DNA of 64,000 nt from Zelopaecilomyces penicillatus (GCA_005765155.1 VCCP01000006.1:1314501-1378500); one strand, 5' to 3'; counted from the stretch's first letter, positions 21,203 to 33,452 are shown. A program made the numbers and translations. The notes: generated by a model not told the origin, from the sequence alone.

Positions 21203-22501
21203 ATGCCGAAACAACCTAGAGCCACCGAGGACTCCATGCGTAGCCTCAGCTTACAGTTTCTCAACGATGACATCCTCCAGGGCGAAGTCCAGTTCGGCAT
21301 GGAGCTCGAGTTCATGATCCCCAACCTCTCCGACGAGGAAACTAATAAATCCACCAGACTCTCCGCCGCCCAAAAGATGCTCCTTTCCAGAGATCACACT
21401 TTCCATTTCTTAGCTGGCGCCCTCCAAAGTGCCGGCTTCCCCTCGGCATACATCTTCGAAACGCCAGCCAACTGCCCCAACCAGCCCCTGCGCACGCGCG
21501 CGCCCTCCGGCAGCATCATCAAGATCGACAGCGACAAGAAAACCGAAATGCGGGTTATGGACGACCGCAGGGCCCTCTTCGGAGGTGAAGATGCCAACTC
21601 AAAGTACTGCTACTGGCTGGTGAAGCGCGAGGATGATGTTGTAGGGCGGGGCGAGTTTTACCCCTGGATCTCGACGGAGCTCAACACGCCTATCTTGTCG
21701 GGCGGTGGTCTGGAGGTCGAGCGCGCGCTGGGGGAAGTCAGCACCGCGCTGCGGACGGTCCATGATGCGCATTTTCGCAATGTGCATATCAACCAGACAT
21801 GTGGATTACACGTTCATGTAAGTCCTGTCGGGGGCATGACAGCCCTCCACGCCAAGCGGCTCTGCACGCTCGTGTTCCTCGTCGACCACCATTTACTCTT
21901 TCAGCTGTGCTCACCCCACAGACGGACCGTTGCCGCCCGAGTCTCGGCCGTAACACACCTCGCCAACCCGGAAGACCGCTGCGACCCCACCGAGGCCGAG
22001 GCCAACTTACCGCGCAACATACTAAACGCAATCCCCGAGCTCGTCCACTACCTCTGGACCCCCAAGATGGCTGAAACCGTCATGCGCATCATGAGAAAGG
22101 ACCTCCAGTTCCACAAGGATGACAACGAACCTGCGTTCCGCCTCGCCGAGCAGCACCTCCCCAGCGGGCACAAGACGATGACGTTTGAGTTCCGCCATGC
22201 CCAGGCCTCGTTTAGCAAGACTTTTGTCTCCAACTGGATCGGCCTTATACTCACGCTGTCCAAGGTAGCCTTCCTCCCTACTAACCTGTATAAAAGGGCC
22301 GTGAGTGATCTGTGGGATATCGTTGGGCCTGTGGTCAAGCCTGAGGACGCCTGGCTGCCGATTATTCGTGCGCTCAACACTCATGCCCCTCAGGACTGGC
22401 CTCTTAGGATTGACGAGAGTTTCTGGGCTGCGCGTCTGAAGCTGCAAGCTGCGGGCTATGATGTGGATAATATGAAGGATGGTAAGCCTCTGCTGGATTG
22501 A
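21203..22501 (+). CDS. Fungal amidoligase (Amidoligase_2 family)
   Basis: This is a single-exon protein of 432 residues from the first ATG. The ATP-grasp-like COOH-NH2 ligase core is visible: strand QFGMELEFMIP (E34 and E36, expected metal/ATP ligands), a second acidic pair in VGRGEFYPWISTELNTPIL, and TCGLHVHVSPVGGM (H203, H205), the hallmark of amidoligases. Near the C-terminus TMTFEFRHAQASFSKTFVSNW supplies further conserved acid and arginine residues. Members form an amide between a carboxylate and an amine using ATP, related to glutamate-cysteine ligase and glutamine synthetase. The substrate is unknown and no partner hydrolase or peptide gene lies nearby. There is no signal peptide, so it is probably cytosolic. 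A GTAAGT in the frame at 21818 is read through because the conserved strand continues past it. Confidence 0.88.
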   Translation: MPKQPRATEDSMRSLSLQFLNDDILQGEVQFGMELEFMIPNLSDEETNKSTRLSAAQKMLLSRDHTFHFLAGALQSAGFPSAYIFETPANCPNQPLRTRAPSGSIIKIDSDKKTEMRVMDDRRALFGGEDANSKYCYWLVKREDDVVGRGEFYPWISTELNTPILSGGGLEVERALGEVSTALRTVHDAHFRNVHINQTCGLHVHVSPVGGMTALHAKRLCTLVFLVDHHLLFQLCSPHRRTVAARVSAVTHLANPEDRCDPTEAEANLPRNILNAIPELVHYLWTPKMAETVMRIMRKDLQFHKDDNEPAFRLAEQHLPSGHKTMTFEFRHAQASFSKTFVSNWIGLILTLSKVAFLPTNLYKRAVSDLWDIVGPVVKPEDAWLPIIRALNTHAPQDWPLRIDESFWAARLKLQAAGYDVDNMKDGKPLLD

Positions 22502-23320
22502 CTATAGATTATCGAGGTGAGATTATCCTGTACATCTCAGAACTACTGGACTTGAGTTGTCTGTCACGGTTTAAGACATTTGGAGTTTTGGTATGCTTGG
22601 CTTATTTAGCGTAGACCCTGGCACTTGTCATAGTACATTCATTTTTGTGTATCTATATAGCGGCCTTTCTTGATCCATGAAGCTGCGATACTTTGTGATT
22701 TGAAACTGCCCACACAAACCCTTCCCCATAACAAATCAAAATTGACTCAGCATTAAGTAATAGCCTACACAGGTTGACCAAGCAAGCTTCCCTTCGATAT
22801 TTTGCTTGACCACTACCCGGTGATACACATTACCGAGGTCAACTTGTGCCGTTCAATGAATGTATGTACGTATTACCCACCATCTTCTGTCATAATGGGC
22901 GCCGCCACCCGGACCGCTTCGTATTCCCTCCACCCTGGGTGCTAAATAGGCCGCGCCGCCTCTACCGGGCACGGAACATGGAGGGTGTGGAAATCGTTCT
23001 AGTTCCTTTCCCCAGCGTACTTCCTTGCATGTTCGACCCTTGGTTGTGTAGCCGGAAGTGGCAACGGCATCCCGGTCGCCGAGCGCCGATGCCGGCCGTT
23101 GGCTTGACGCCGCTATCGGTGGCGTTGCAGCCACATCTTACAGGGTTTTCAACGTCGTTTACTTCATGATATGTTCCGAGGGACGAAGATACGTGTGCAG
23201 GCTTGAATGTGCAGGAATGGTAGAATAAAATCATGCTTTTTATTGCAAATGCAAACGGCTAATTCATTAGGTATCCAAGAGCAAGAGGTATCAATATATA
23301 AAAGAAGAAAAAACAGCATT
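22502..23320. other. Intergenic with GC-rich island
   Basis: The spacer between convergent genes contains a GC-rich island at about 22890-23145 with an inverted repeat (AACGGCATC at 23063-23071 against GATGCCGGCCGTT at 23088-23100). The flanks are AT-rich. The open frames in the island do not look like any family. Confidence 0.5.
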
Positions 23321-25029
23321 CTACAAGAGATACCGGTAGTCAGGCGACAAGTCTCCTAGCTCGTTCTTTTCCTCCTCCGTCAGATTATCTGCCTCGTTTG
23401 ACTGTGATCGCTTCTTGTTCGACAGCATGCAGCTGACTCCGTAGGCCGTACAAGAGAGGATAGAGAGACAAGTGAATGCGAGCGAAAGAGCGTAGCCTTT
23501 GGTGAACTTGGGGGCATCCCGCTGCAGGAAAATGTAAACTGCAATGATTCCGCCCAAGTTACCGAAGCCAACCTGCCAGGCACTGCCCACACCTCGTCGG
23601 AGATGGCCACCCAGATTCATGTTGAACCAGCAGACGATGATGGGCATGGCTGTGTACAACCCTGAGGAAATAAGGAAGAGTGAGCCGTACTTGACAGAAA
23701 CATTGTCATGAACAGAAAGTAAGACAGAGAAACCGGCAATAGCAATGCATGCGGCGAATAAGAAGAATCCGAATCGGTGCTGCAGCTTGTCGGATGTAAA
23801 GGCAACCATCATGGAGAAGCCAAAAGCAGCAGCCCAAGGTGGCACACTGCGGAGCTGTGTCTCAATGTCGCCATATCCAAAAGTCTTGATGATGCCGGGC
23901 GCAAAGTAGGCATAGCCATAGGCAGGCACAATGAGGCCAAAGTACATGAATCCACCGGCAATGACCTTGAAGTCCTTGAAGACACCGAAAACATCCTTGG
24001 TGGTAATCTTGCGCTCTCGTCCAGAGTCACGTCCTTGGTCCTCACGGAGACGGGCAGCAACGAAAGCGCGTTCCTCCTCTGTCAACCACTTGACCTCTTC
24101 GGGGAAGTCTGGCAGCCAAAAGTAGAAGAGAAAGCTGACTGCGACCGTAATACCGCCCTCAATGAGGAAGATCCAGCGCCAGCCGCTATAGCCGCGAGCG
24201 CCATGCATTTTGCCAATAGCAGCGGCAAGAAGTCCACCAAAGGCACCAGCCAGTGTAGTGGAGTTGAAGAAGAAGGAATAGCGCTTTTGGGCCTCGCTAC
24301 GTCGGTACCACATTCCGATGAGGTAGAAAGCTGATTGATTCGCCTCAAATTAGCCAACACTCGCCACTCGTCAAACAATCCAAGGTACGAGTTGTTGCTC
24401 AGGAAATGCACAAAAACAGGGACACAAGGGGGAAAGACTCACCACCTGGGAACATGCCGGTTTCAAACAGGCCGAGGAAAAAACGGGTGGTCAGCAGGCC
24501 AGCGTAGTTCTGGACGAGACCCTGCATCATGGTTGTGAGACCGAATAAAAACATGTTCAAGGAGAGCCAGACATGAGGCCGGAACTTCTTGAGCAGGATG
24601 TTGGATGGAATCTCGAAGAGGCAGTAGGGGATGAAGAAGATGACGAGAGCGGTATTGAACTTGACAGAGTCAGTGCCCAGCTCCAAGTCCTCGACCAGGC
24701 TAAAGATTTTGGCATTGGAAATGTTGACACGATCTGGAAGCAGCCAAAAGTCAGCAATCAGCCCACCACATTGCTGCGCCTGCTGTTGATACGGTGACGG
24801 CGCAAGATAAGCGAGGAAGCACAAGGCACAAAGGTTACTCACCAAGAAACGCAAGCAGATACATGATGCATAGGAACGGAAGCACGCGCATATCAATCTT
24901 GGCTAGGAGCTTAGTTTCTGTCGTATGAGGGGGGCAGAGGATCCGGTCCACTGGTTGCTCTAGATCACGGCTGCCATTGTCGTTGAAGTCCTGGAGCGAA
25001 CCGCTCTTCTTCTCCGTTGCGACAGCCAT
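23321..25029 (-). CDS. MFS transporter, anion:cation symporter (Dal5/Tna1-like)
   Basis: Three exons (25029-24843, 24733-24443, 24330-23321) give 495 residues with about 12 membrane segments. The cytoplasmic N-terminus ends in LAKIDMRVLPFLCIMYLLAFL (first helix) followed by the ACS-family signature DRVNISNA. Further marks are LVIFFIPYCLFEIPSNILL, the GLFETGMFPGAFYLIGMWY loop with exon junction inside, RRSEAQKRYSFFF, and GWRWIFLIEGGIT before the central loop. This family imports carboxylates and vitamins such as allantoate, nicotinate, pantothenate or biotin with protons; the substrate cannot be read from sequence. All splice phases agree. Plasma-membrane location is inferred from the family. 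Confidence 0.93.
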
Positions 25030-27401
25030 TGTAAGGGGTTGGCTCCCGGCACAGGATCGCCTTGAAAATGTGTGTTCGATGAGATTCGGCGTGAGGTTTG
25101 GTGCGAAGCTGACTCAGACTCGCTGCCGAGATCTTCGTGAGCAAGGGAGGAGGGGGGGAGGAGACGAGGATAGGGACGAGGAGACCAGATGGAAGAAAGC
25201 TTCAGGTGGGGATCAAGGACATTTAAAGGTTCAATTGTCCAGGGTCTTGCGCCTACACCCCCATCGTCCGATGGCTTGAAACAAAAGGTGGGAATGGATA
25301 ACGACAGGAATGGAAGCCGAAGCCGAGGAGCGAAAAGTCAAATCTTTGTACATGCACAGAGTAAGCTTCTGGTGGATGCCGTGAGTCAAGTAAGTACCGG
25401 CTAGGTATCGAGGTATCGCGGCATGGAACCGCGCACCTGTACAGCGGAGTGGTGTAGGCTCTTTTACAGAGGGTTGCCGCCCACTGAAGACGACTGGCAC
25501 AGCGAGCAGCCCACCCGGCACCTGGTCAGTCAGCGCAGCGTCTCATTCCCCTTGAACTCCCGCTGTGTTGCTCCGGGTATTGGATGGAGGGCTGCGGCTG
25601 GAATTCTGTAGGCGGTCCGCTGACATCAGCAGGCGAGGGTAAAAAGGTACATGGCAGTACTTGGTCAAACCCAGACAAAGGGTCCTTGACTTACCATACC
25701 CAGTACCCCAGGTGGTACCCGGGGCAAGCTGGCCTGGCCACCTACCTGAGGAGCCAAGCGCGGCCATGGCGAAACCCGCTGAGCAACCCCGGACGGAAGA
25801 ACGTTTGGTGGACACCCAAGAAGCCATAGCGGCTGCATCGCTCCAAACGAATTTGATTAAGGCATGTTTACATAACAGGCGGTCTCACCACGAGAGGGTG
25901 GTGGCGACCTAACGTCTGGCTGTTGTACGTGAGGCAACTTTAATGACTACGTCTCCATGACTGCTGTGAAGCAAGAAAGTCGCCTGCTGCGCTGGAACGA
26001 AGAGCGGGCGTTGTTGGTGCAGCAACTGTCAGACAAATTCACAAGCCAATGGCCAGAATTCCCTTGGTAATACGTCGTGTAACTGCATCAACTGTACAGG
26101 TGACAATAGGTAATATAGGTAGGTATGCCGCTGGGCAACTCATCGATTTGAGAGATGTATGTAGATCTTCCAGGCGGCACGCTGTTAAAAGCTCGCTGTA
26201 GGGCAAAGCTAGAAGTTGCCCGTCGCCAGGCATGGAATGCGGTGCCCAGCACAGACGCTGCACGGTGGGATCCCTGCCTACCTTAATTTCTTAGCGCGCA
26301 AATGGCATCCATCGGCTACCGGAGGCCAGACCAGATAGTCCGCGTGGATTGCTTCCCCGGAGGATGTAGCGTGGCAGAGGAAACAGCAGCTATTGCGTTG
26401 AGCTGGATGGGTTATTTTGAGGTATATTCTGACGGAGTGGTCGGAGGAGACTACGAAGTCAGAAGCTTGGTAATCCACGATGCCACTGGACACAATCTTG
26501 GACAGAGGTATTGGTCTGTACACTCTCCAGCCCTAAGCCCGTCGATACGGGTAAACAGTAGGCGATGGGCAGTCAGTGGGCGTCGGGTTAATTACAGAGG
26601 TACTTGCAGGTACTTTGGTCTCCAAGGTCGGCAAAGTGAGACAACCCATGCAAATGCCTTCTTCTTCTTCTGTTTCCTCTTCCGCTTCCTTTCCCTCTTC
26701 GTCTGCAACCCCCTTGCCAGCCACATCTTGGGGCCAATCTGCGCTCAAGCCTTGGAAACACATTCGTCCGTAATAGTCGACTCTTCAACCCTGTGGATCG
26801 TTGCAACTGACGCAATCCCCTTGGCATCCCACGTCCCCTCCATCATGCAGCTCGCCGCTGCCACCACCATTGTTCGCCGTCGGAAACGTCGCCTCCCCTC
26901 CCACATTCTTCACCACCTCGGGTTACCATCGCGGCAGTTGGCTTCGGCCACCCCTGGCATGCTATCTATCAACAACAGCCCACTGGGGCTACGACAATCA
27001 CACCAATTCCTGACGTCTGTGTACACATTCAAAATGTTTAACATATGTGCGCACCAGTCATAGCTGCTTCATGGGCTGCTTGGCAAGGTGGATGCCCCTC
27101 GCGCGATATATCCAAAGGGAAACTCTCCTCCGCATCTTGCCACACCCCAGATGAGCCTCTCCGCATTATTGTCCCCAAATCTAATTGCCTGTCTACGAAT
27201 ACAATGAGAATGGCGTTTCGTTGCCCAGCCTGATCCCTGTTACTGCCATTTCTACACGCTTCATCATTGCATTTAATGCCGATGACAGCCATGGTAATCC
27301 GAATATCACCATTTCGAGATTACCGTCTCGTGGATTTGATGCAAAAGCAACGCCACAGTCCCCACGCCTACCTGGCGCTAATATATTTTTCCGTCGCAAA
27401 A
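25030..27401. other. Gene-free stretch, 2.4 kb
   Basis: This spacer contains a 253-codon open frame (26302-27063, +) without family motifs and with overlapping open frames on both strands, which I do not call. CT/TTC-rich low complexity occurs near 26655-26700. The part next to the transporter holds its promoter. No repeat or transposase was recognised. Confidence 0.5.
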
Positions 27402-29199
27402 TCAATCGTCTTTCTTCAAATCTGGGGAGACAGAAGCTAGCTGCTGCTGCTGTTGATACTGTTGCTGCTGTCGTTGTCTCGCCGCGTTGGCTTCTTCCGC
27501 CTGCTTGGCCTGCTGTAGCCGTCTATTTTTGAGGGCGTTGGTTTTCTTATTAGTCTCCTTTAGCTGTACAGCCAACGCCTTTAGTTCGATGAAGCTCACG
27601 AAATACGAAAAAAAAAAAAAGGAAAGGTGGCTGGATGTGTGTATCTACCTACCGTGAGCTCATGGCTAGGCTGATTTGCAATCCGCAGCGTCCATGTGTT
27701 TCCGGCCGTGAGGAGGCACTTGCACAACAACTCCGACTTCTGCGGCAGGTTTCACTGTTAGTCCAACTTGGCTGCCAGGTCCTTGAGCTGTCAAATCCTC
27801 CAACGGTGTACTTACAGTTAATGCATAACACATGGCGTCTAGTCGGTGCTTGAACGTCGGATAGGCCTCCTAAGCCCCGTCGGTGAAGCACCAATATGGG
27901 GTTTGGGTATACCCCTGTTGAGATTGTATCGCTGCTTCCTGGAATAAGGTATATTTGTCAACGCTATTCATTCTGCCAAGAAGGCTTAGTTGGCCGGGGA
28001 TCCGGGGAAAAGCTGCTCCAACTTACGACGAGCCCCCAGGAGATCCACTCTACTGCTTGATCGCTCGGGACACTATCGCGGCCTGAGGTATTCTTCTTCT
28101 TCCTTGGAACACGGGATGCCTGAACCGTTTGCAACCCATGATCAACAAATCTGCTTATTGGATGCCCATTAACTGCCTCATCTCCTTGCTCAGCGTCTGG
28201 CGTTTGTATCAGACTCATATAGCTATTAATCGCATAAAATACTTGTTTGACGGCGGCAATCTTCGACCTCGTGCAGCGGGGAAATGTCGAGTCCGTCATT
28301 GGATCCGTACAATCCTCGGGTGTCTTGCGGTACAGTTCCAGCAGGCGTTCCATCTCTTGGCTTGCCGCTTGGGCACTCCCAAACAGGTTCTGGAATCGAA
28401 ATGTGGGAGGCTGCATACTCGCCTTTCGAACTGCAAACTCCTCGTCTGTCATGATCTCCTTTGATACATGTGCTTGGATTGTGCGCTTCTTCGGCAGAGG
28501 TAATGAATGATCCTGGCCAGTTTCACCTTGGGTACTGGCTGACGCTGGCTGTGGAAGTTGACCGCTGGTTCCGGACTGTGGCTCCCAAGCCAAAGGCGAA
28601 TAATCTCCAACAGAAGGTGAGGGCATGCTTGGCTGCTGGGCAGACAGAAATGCTGCCTGAGCCTGGCTGCTGTATGCTGGCATAGGTGTCTGGTTGCAAA
28701 CGCCGTAAAATGGCATGTTGTTGACTCCCATGTCTTGGATTGGAGAATCTGCAATTCTTCTTTCCCGTACAAGCCAGTCTACCACAGATTGATCACAGCC
28801 CTGTGGTATTATCTCATTGGAGCTGAAAAATGATTCTAGAGTCGGATCAATGTTTGCAGGCTGATATCTGGTTCAAAACGCAATCAGCAAGCTGATTTGA
28901 CCAAGGTAAGTTTGGATGGTATATCAAAGGATATCTCACGGTGACACGGGGTAAGTGTTTTCATATCTGCCGGCTGGCGTAAAAGGATCACTATAGATCT
29001 GGCCGTGGTTAAAGAAGTTTGAAGGATGTCTTGCGTGCCCATGATCCAGAAAAAACGGTGTTATGCCTTGATCAACTCGCGCGGCGGTATTGGGTGCGAA
29101 GTAAGGGCCATCCAAGCCAAGATCTTGTCCACTTTCTGACGCACCTTCGCAAAATTCCGGAGCCCATGGGCCCAGGTTGTCAGAACCTGTGCCATTCAT
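27402..29199 (-). CDS. Conserved fungal hypothetical protein; in-frame TAG in best splice form
   Basis: Five exons can be joined in phase: 29199-28940, 28867-28027, 27938-27816, 27739-27653, 27578-27402. The N-terminal half is disordered (Pro, Ser, Gln rich). A middle block carries PLPKKRTIQAHVSKEIMTDE and FRFQNLFGSAQA, and the C-terminal exons carry a helical module (YPTFKHRLDAMCYAL; KSELLCKCLLTAG; RIANQPSHEL) ending in a polyglutamine-rich coil. This layout is familiar from fungal hypotheticals of unknown function, some placed near regulators. Exon 3 entered through the pyrimidine-rich acceptor at 27940 meets TAG at 27872-27870, after which the frame stays open to the next donor. Using the poorer acceptor that ends with this same TAG removes the stop. 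The gene may therefore be intact by alternative splicing or recently broken. Confidence 0.7.
27608..27620. repeat. A homopolymer in last intron
   Basis: A run of about 13 A on the + strand is the polypyrimidine stretch of the last intron of the minus-strand gene when read on that strand. Confidence 0.7.
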
Positions 29200-31409
29200 C
29201 GTTTATTCGGTTACCGTGTGAGCCTTGTTGTCTTCTTAACAACGAGGGCAACCGAATCTTGATGCTAGCTAAGGAGTGATGGTGCTGGTACTGTGTTGTG
29301 AATACCTGTTGCTGGCTGCATCGACAGTTCGTTTGTTATAGTATTCCTCCTTTATTTTTTGTCTATGTCAGATGATGAAATCTAAATGGGGTCTTCCTCC
29401 GATCGAGAGAGGCGAGAAGTCATTGCCTTTTATATTATGAACATGGCCAAATTGCTGCCTATCATCTTCACGGCCTTTCATAGCGCCTCGTGCAGCATGA
29501 CTGTTGAGGCTGCAGCTCATGCCAACGGGGCGCTTCTCCGCAAACAAGATGCAGGAGGATAACAGAGAGTGGTTCGCGACGCAGGAGCGTGAATATGCAG
29601 GGGTTTACGTCTAGAAATGTCCACCAAAAAACAGACAAGCAGACATACAACCGGCGAGGCCGGGGTTCCCACGCAAGCAATGGATATTGTTCAAACTACT
29701 GATGGAAGAAACAGTTGTGTGCATTGTTAGCTAGTAGAAAACCTGCGCGGACGTTAACTTTTGTGAAGAAGTTATCACGGCCACTTCCTATATGCATTAG
29801 ACTAGCTATGCTCTGTTTGTTTTTACGATGAATCATGTGAAAGGTAAGGCGCCTTGTAGTGAGAGAATAGCTGGATAATTTGTAATAGTTGAATGAAAAG
29901 CTTTATAGACACAACCTGCCAATCTGAGATATCAACCAATGTCTTTCCACGTTTCGCTGGAGAGCTGGAGCGAATGGAAGACAATGAACAGATCCCATTA
30001 ACATAAAAGATACAACAAGACAGGGTTTGCATGCTGGGGTATTATTAGGGGGGGATTAGTCACTTTTCAAAACACAACACGCAAAAATTGGTGTTCCTTG
30101 CCAGGGCCCTGACTAACGCAAGTATCTGCGAAAAAAACAAGCAGCATCTTCATCCTGCATGTTAAAAAGCGCATGCGGCCCGTTCAACATGGAGGGGTGA
30201 AGAGAGGAGGGGCAAAAGTGTATATGGTCAAGTGAATATTGATGTATAAAATAAAATGTAAGCTTTAGTAATTGGGTAATAGACAGGGTTTCGTTTGGGT
30301 GATGCATGGGCAGGGGAGGGCAATGGATGCTATTTGGGCAAACAGCGAGGTGAAGGTATTCACACTCTTTAATGGGCGCTCCCAGTTCCTTTTTGTTTCC
30401 CTTTTTTGCCTGTAAATACACATACACACACACGTGCGCGCACACACATACATCCAGAAAGACTAAGCAATCATGGGACGTAGAACTATCTACTGTGCTT
30501 ATTTCCTAGCTATGGTTCTGCCTCTATACGCTGTTATTGTCTACATTCTCATCCGATGACTTTTTTCTTTTTTGACCACCTGAGATCGTCTAGCCATTTG
30601 ACAGCCAGTAAAGACCGGATAACACTGATGACAAATAAAATGAAGATTAGGTGGATGTAGTAGACCCCGTCAATCTACAAAGATACCTGTATAAAGACAA
30701 TAATTGATCCACTACTAGAAAAAAGGATGAATGCCGCAAGATATTACCCAATCTGGCAAGCAGCATCACCGACTTGCTGTCAGGGGTAGACCTCTCTATG
30801 CACACAACCAACCCCCAAGGAGGTCAGAAGACGCACAGACAAAGCAGCAAGCTTATTTTTCATTAAATACCCCAAAGAATGCTAGACAATATGGGTAAGG
30901 CCTGTATTTGAGTGTTGCTGCTAAACTAGCGTTGCTAATTATGGGTTGAATGACTAGGGTAGATGAGTGCGAGTTTGTCGATTCCGGCTTTGTATTTGCC
31001 CAAATGTGTTTGTGTTGCCTAGTCATGATGCCAATGACTAAGGCTTGATGGGGTAATGAACAAGAATGGTTCTGGCATCTGCTGATTCATGTTGCATGCT
31101 ATGTTTGGGTTATGAATGAAATACAAGGGGTGACATACTTCCTGGGGCAATAAACCATCATTGACATGCGAAAGAGGGTGTTGTAGGTGTGGTTAATACA
31201 TAACAGAGCTAATCATGTATGATTATCTCTAATTAGTCTTCATAATTCGTGAGTAAGAGGCCAATGATTGCTTTATGCATGCGAATGGATGTCAAATTCT
31301 CGTCAATACGAACATCCCAATATGACATGGACGCAACATTGATTGAATATTAATGTATATTAAGCAAAGAGGCAAATTGGTATCTGTAGTAATTCAAGGT
31401 AACGCTGAT
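29200..31409. other. Gene-free AT-rich stretch, 2.2 kb
   Basis: No gene or RNA was recognised. A CA/TG dinucleotide microsatellite lies at about 30418-30450. The left end holds the promoter of the preceding minus-strand gene and the right end the 3' region of the methionine permease. Confidence 0.55.
30418..30450. repeat. CA-type microsatellite
   Basis: Interrupted CA/CG dinucleotide repeats (ACACACACACGTGCGCGCAC core) form an alternating purine-pyrimidine stretch able to adopt Z-form DNA; it lies in a spacer. Confidence 0.8.
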
Positions 31410-33143
31410 TTAGAGCGACGCGCTTTTACCCACGTTGCGCTTCCTAACCCCCAACGGCTGCTTGGTAAAGACTCTCCTCTCCCAACCGTCAATTTCGTCA
31501 GTCACAGTCTCCTCCACAAGCTCATATCCTCCAATCTTGGGCAAAATTACCGCCCAGACAACCCAGTAGACAGCGCCAGCACCAAGGACTCCGAATCCTA
31601 CCACGCAGTGGATGTAATAAGGCAGGTGCTCGTAGGCGTTCTGACCCTCCTCGGGAGGCACAAAGGGGGCGATGACGAGATAGATGTTGCTGAGAAGGAA
31701 GAAGATGACGATGGGAAGGGTGGCTGAGAAGGGCGGGTACCAACTTCTGGCCTCTCGGTTGCGGTACAGATGGATGAGGGCTCCGGCGACGAAGACGTTG
31801 ATAACTGCAAGAGGGTAGGAGATTAAGCTATTGAGAATGTTAGCATATGGAAATAAAAACAGAAATCTAGTAAAAGGGGTCGGTTTAGACTTACTTGAGG
31901 ACAAAGTTGTACGCATCTCCAGCAGGGGGAGCAACAATGGTGATGCAAGTCACCAACCAGTGCTCGAACAAACCAGCAAGAGGGGCATTGAATGGTCTGT
32001 TGCTAGCCCAAAGGCGAGAAAAGGGCAATATTCCTTCTCGACCCAGTTCCTGAACCAGTCGACCCTGGGAAAAGATGACACTAAGGACGTTTCCAAAGGC
32101 AGACATGGCGACAAAGACGGACAAGGCCCGCTCGGCGGACGTACCAAACATGTTGCGGAACAAAGAGGCAGCAACCAGTCGCTTAGACTCAAGAATCTCT
32201 TCCTTGGAAACACCAGCAAAGTAGGCAATGTTGGCGAGCATGTAGAGGATGGACACTGTTCCAATGGCGATGGGGGCTGCGAACTTGAGGGTCCGGGTCG
32301 GGTTCTTGGTCTCGCTAAGGGCGTAGTTTGCGTTGCTGTATCCGACATAACTCCAGATGACGTTGTAAAGAGCCGTAACAATGCCGTAGGCGCTGCCGGA
32401 AGTGCCTTCGAAGGCGTTGGTGAAGTTGTCATTTGCCCTGACCTTCTTAAGGTTGAAGAGGGGAGAGATGATGATGATGAGGACGACGATGATCTTTAGG
32501 ATTCCGAGAACGTTTTGCAAGCGAATCCCCCACTTGAGCGCGGTTCCATGGATAAGAAAAGCCGTAGTAATACACGCCAGAGCAATACCACGCTGATTCC
32601 ACTGCGTCACCTCAACTCGAGCAGCATGCAAGATATACTCGCCGAAGACGACCGAGTTACCCGCAGCCCAACCCAGCAGAATCACATAGCCCGTGTACAT
32701 GGCGGTGATGAGAAGTCGGGGCTTTCGGTAGACGAACTCGAGGTAGTTCTTCTCGCCACCGTTCTTGGGTAGACCAGTGCCGAACTCCATGTATACGGCG
32801 GTGCCGGCGGCGGCGATGAGCATACCAACGACCCAGATGAAGAGGGCGAGGCCGACGCTGCCAGTGAGACCGAGGATAGCGCTTGGGGTGGCGAAGATGC
32901 CGGTGCCGATGATGCGGTTGAAGATGAGCATGGCGGCGGAGAGGATGCCGATTTGGCGTTTGGCCTCGCGGGCTTGTTCGAGGCGGGCTGTGATGATGAG
33001 TGTTAGTCTGAGATGCCGTCCTTAACAGAAAAGATGAAGGCATTCTTACCCGAGGTGCCATTCTCTACAGAGGCACTGTCTGTGGCTCCATAGTTATAGT
33101 TATTTGGTGTTTCGTCACCAGACGACTTCTTAAGACCGAGCAT
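31410..33143 (-). CDS. High-affinity methionine permease, MUP1-like (APC/LAT family)
   Basis: Three exons (33143-33050, 32987-31895, 31827-31410) join in phase to 534 residues. After a short polar N-terminus, exon 2 begins ARLEQAREAKRQIGILSA and runs into the first half-helices IIGTGIFATPSAIL, the substrate-binding signature of amino-acid permeases. Other family marks are AVYMEFGTGLPKNGGEKNYL, the central NVIWSYVGYSNANYALSE segment and RLWASNRPFNAPLAGLFEHW. About 12 hydrophobic segments are visible. The closest family I recognise is yeast Mup1, a proton-coupled methionine/cysteine importer of the plasma membrane. The C-terminal tail (about 45 residues) is cytoplasmic and lysine-containing, where ubiquitin-dependent endocytosis acts in yeast Mup1. 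Confidence 0.92.
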
Positions 33144-33437
33144 GGTGATGGATGGACGTCTTGGACGCGTAACCGGTCCACGGGTCTCTCAACTCAACTC
33201 CACCAAACTAACCAAACTAACCAAACCGAAGGGAGAATAATAGACAGAGAGCACGGGGAAAGTGAAAGAAAGCTAATAGTGAATCGCCATTGAAACTAAA
33301 AAAGAAAAAAGAATGGGAAGAATTAACAGGAGCAGCCAGCTTATAAGTCATGGGTGGAGCCACAGAGTCCACAGGCAGGCACAAGTTGCAAGACGGCGGG
33401 AAAGCTAGAAGGGCTCCAGAATACTAGGCGGCGGCGG

Positions 33438-33452
33438 CCCCCCCCCCCCCCC
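33438..33452. repeat. C15 homopolymer
   Basis: Fifteen consecutive C follow a short CGG repeat, about 300 bases upstream of the methionine permease start. The length is likely to vary between isolates and in sequencing. Confidence 0.9.

Noticed and set aside
22846..23169. 107-codon frame in the GC-rich island
   Set aside because: No motif, and frames of similar length exist on both strands, as expected in GC-rich sequence.
26302..27063. 253-codon open frame on the + strand
   Set aside because: No family motif, mixed codon use, equally long frames overlap on the other strand, and the translation changes character several times (Phe run, Arg run).
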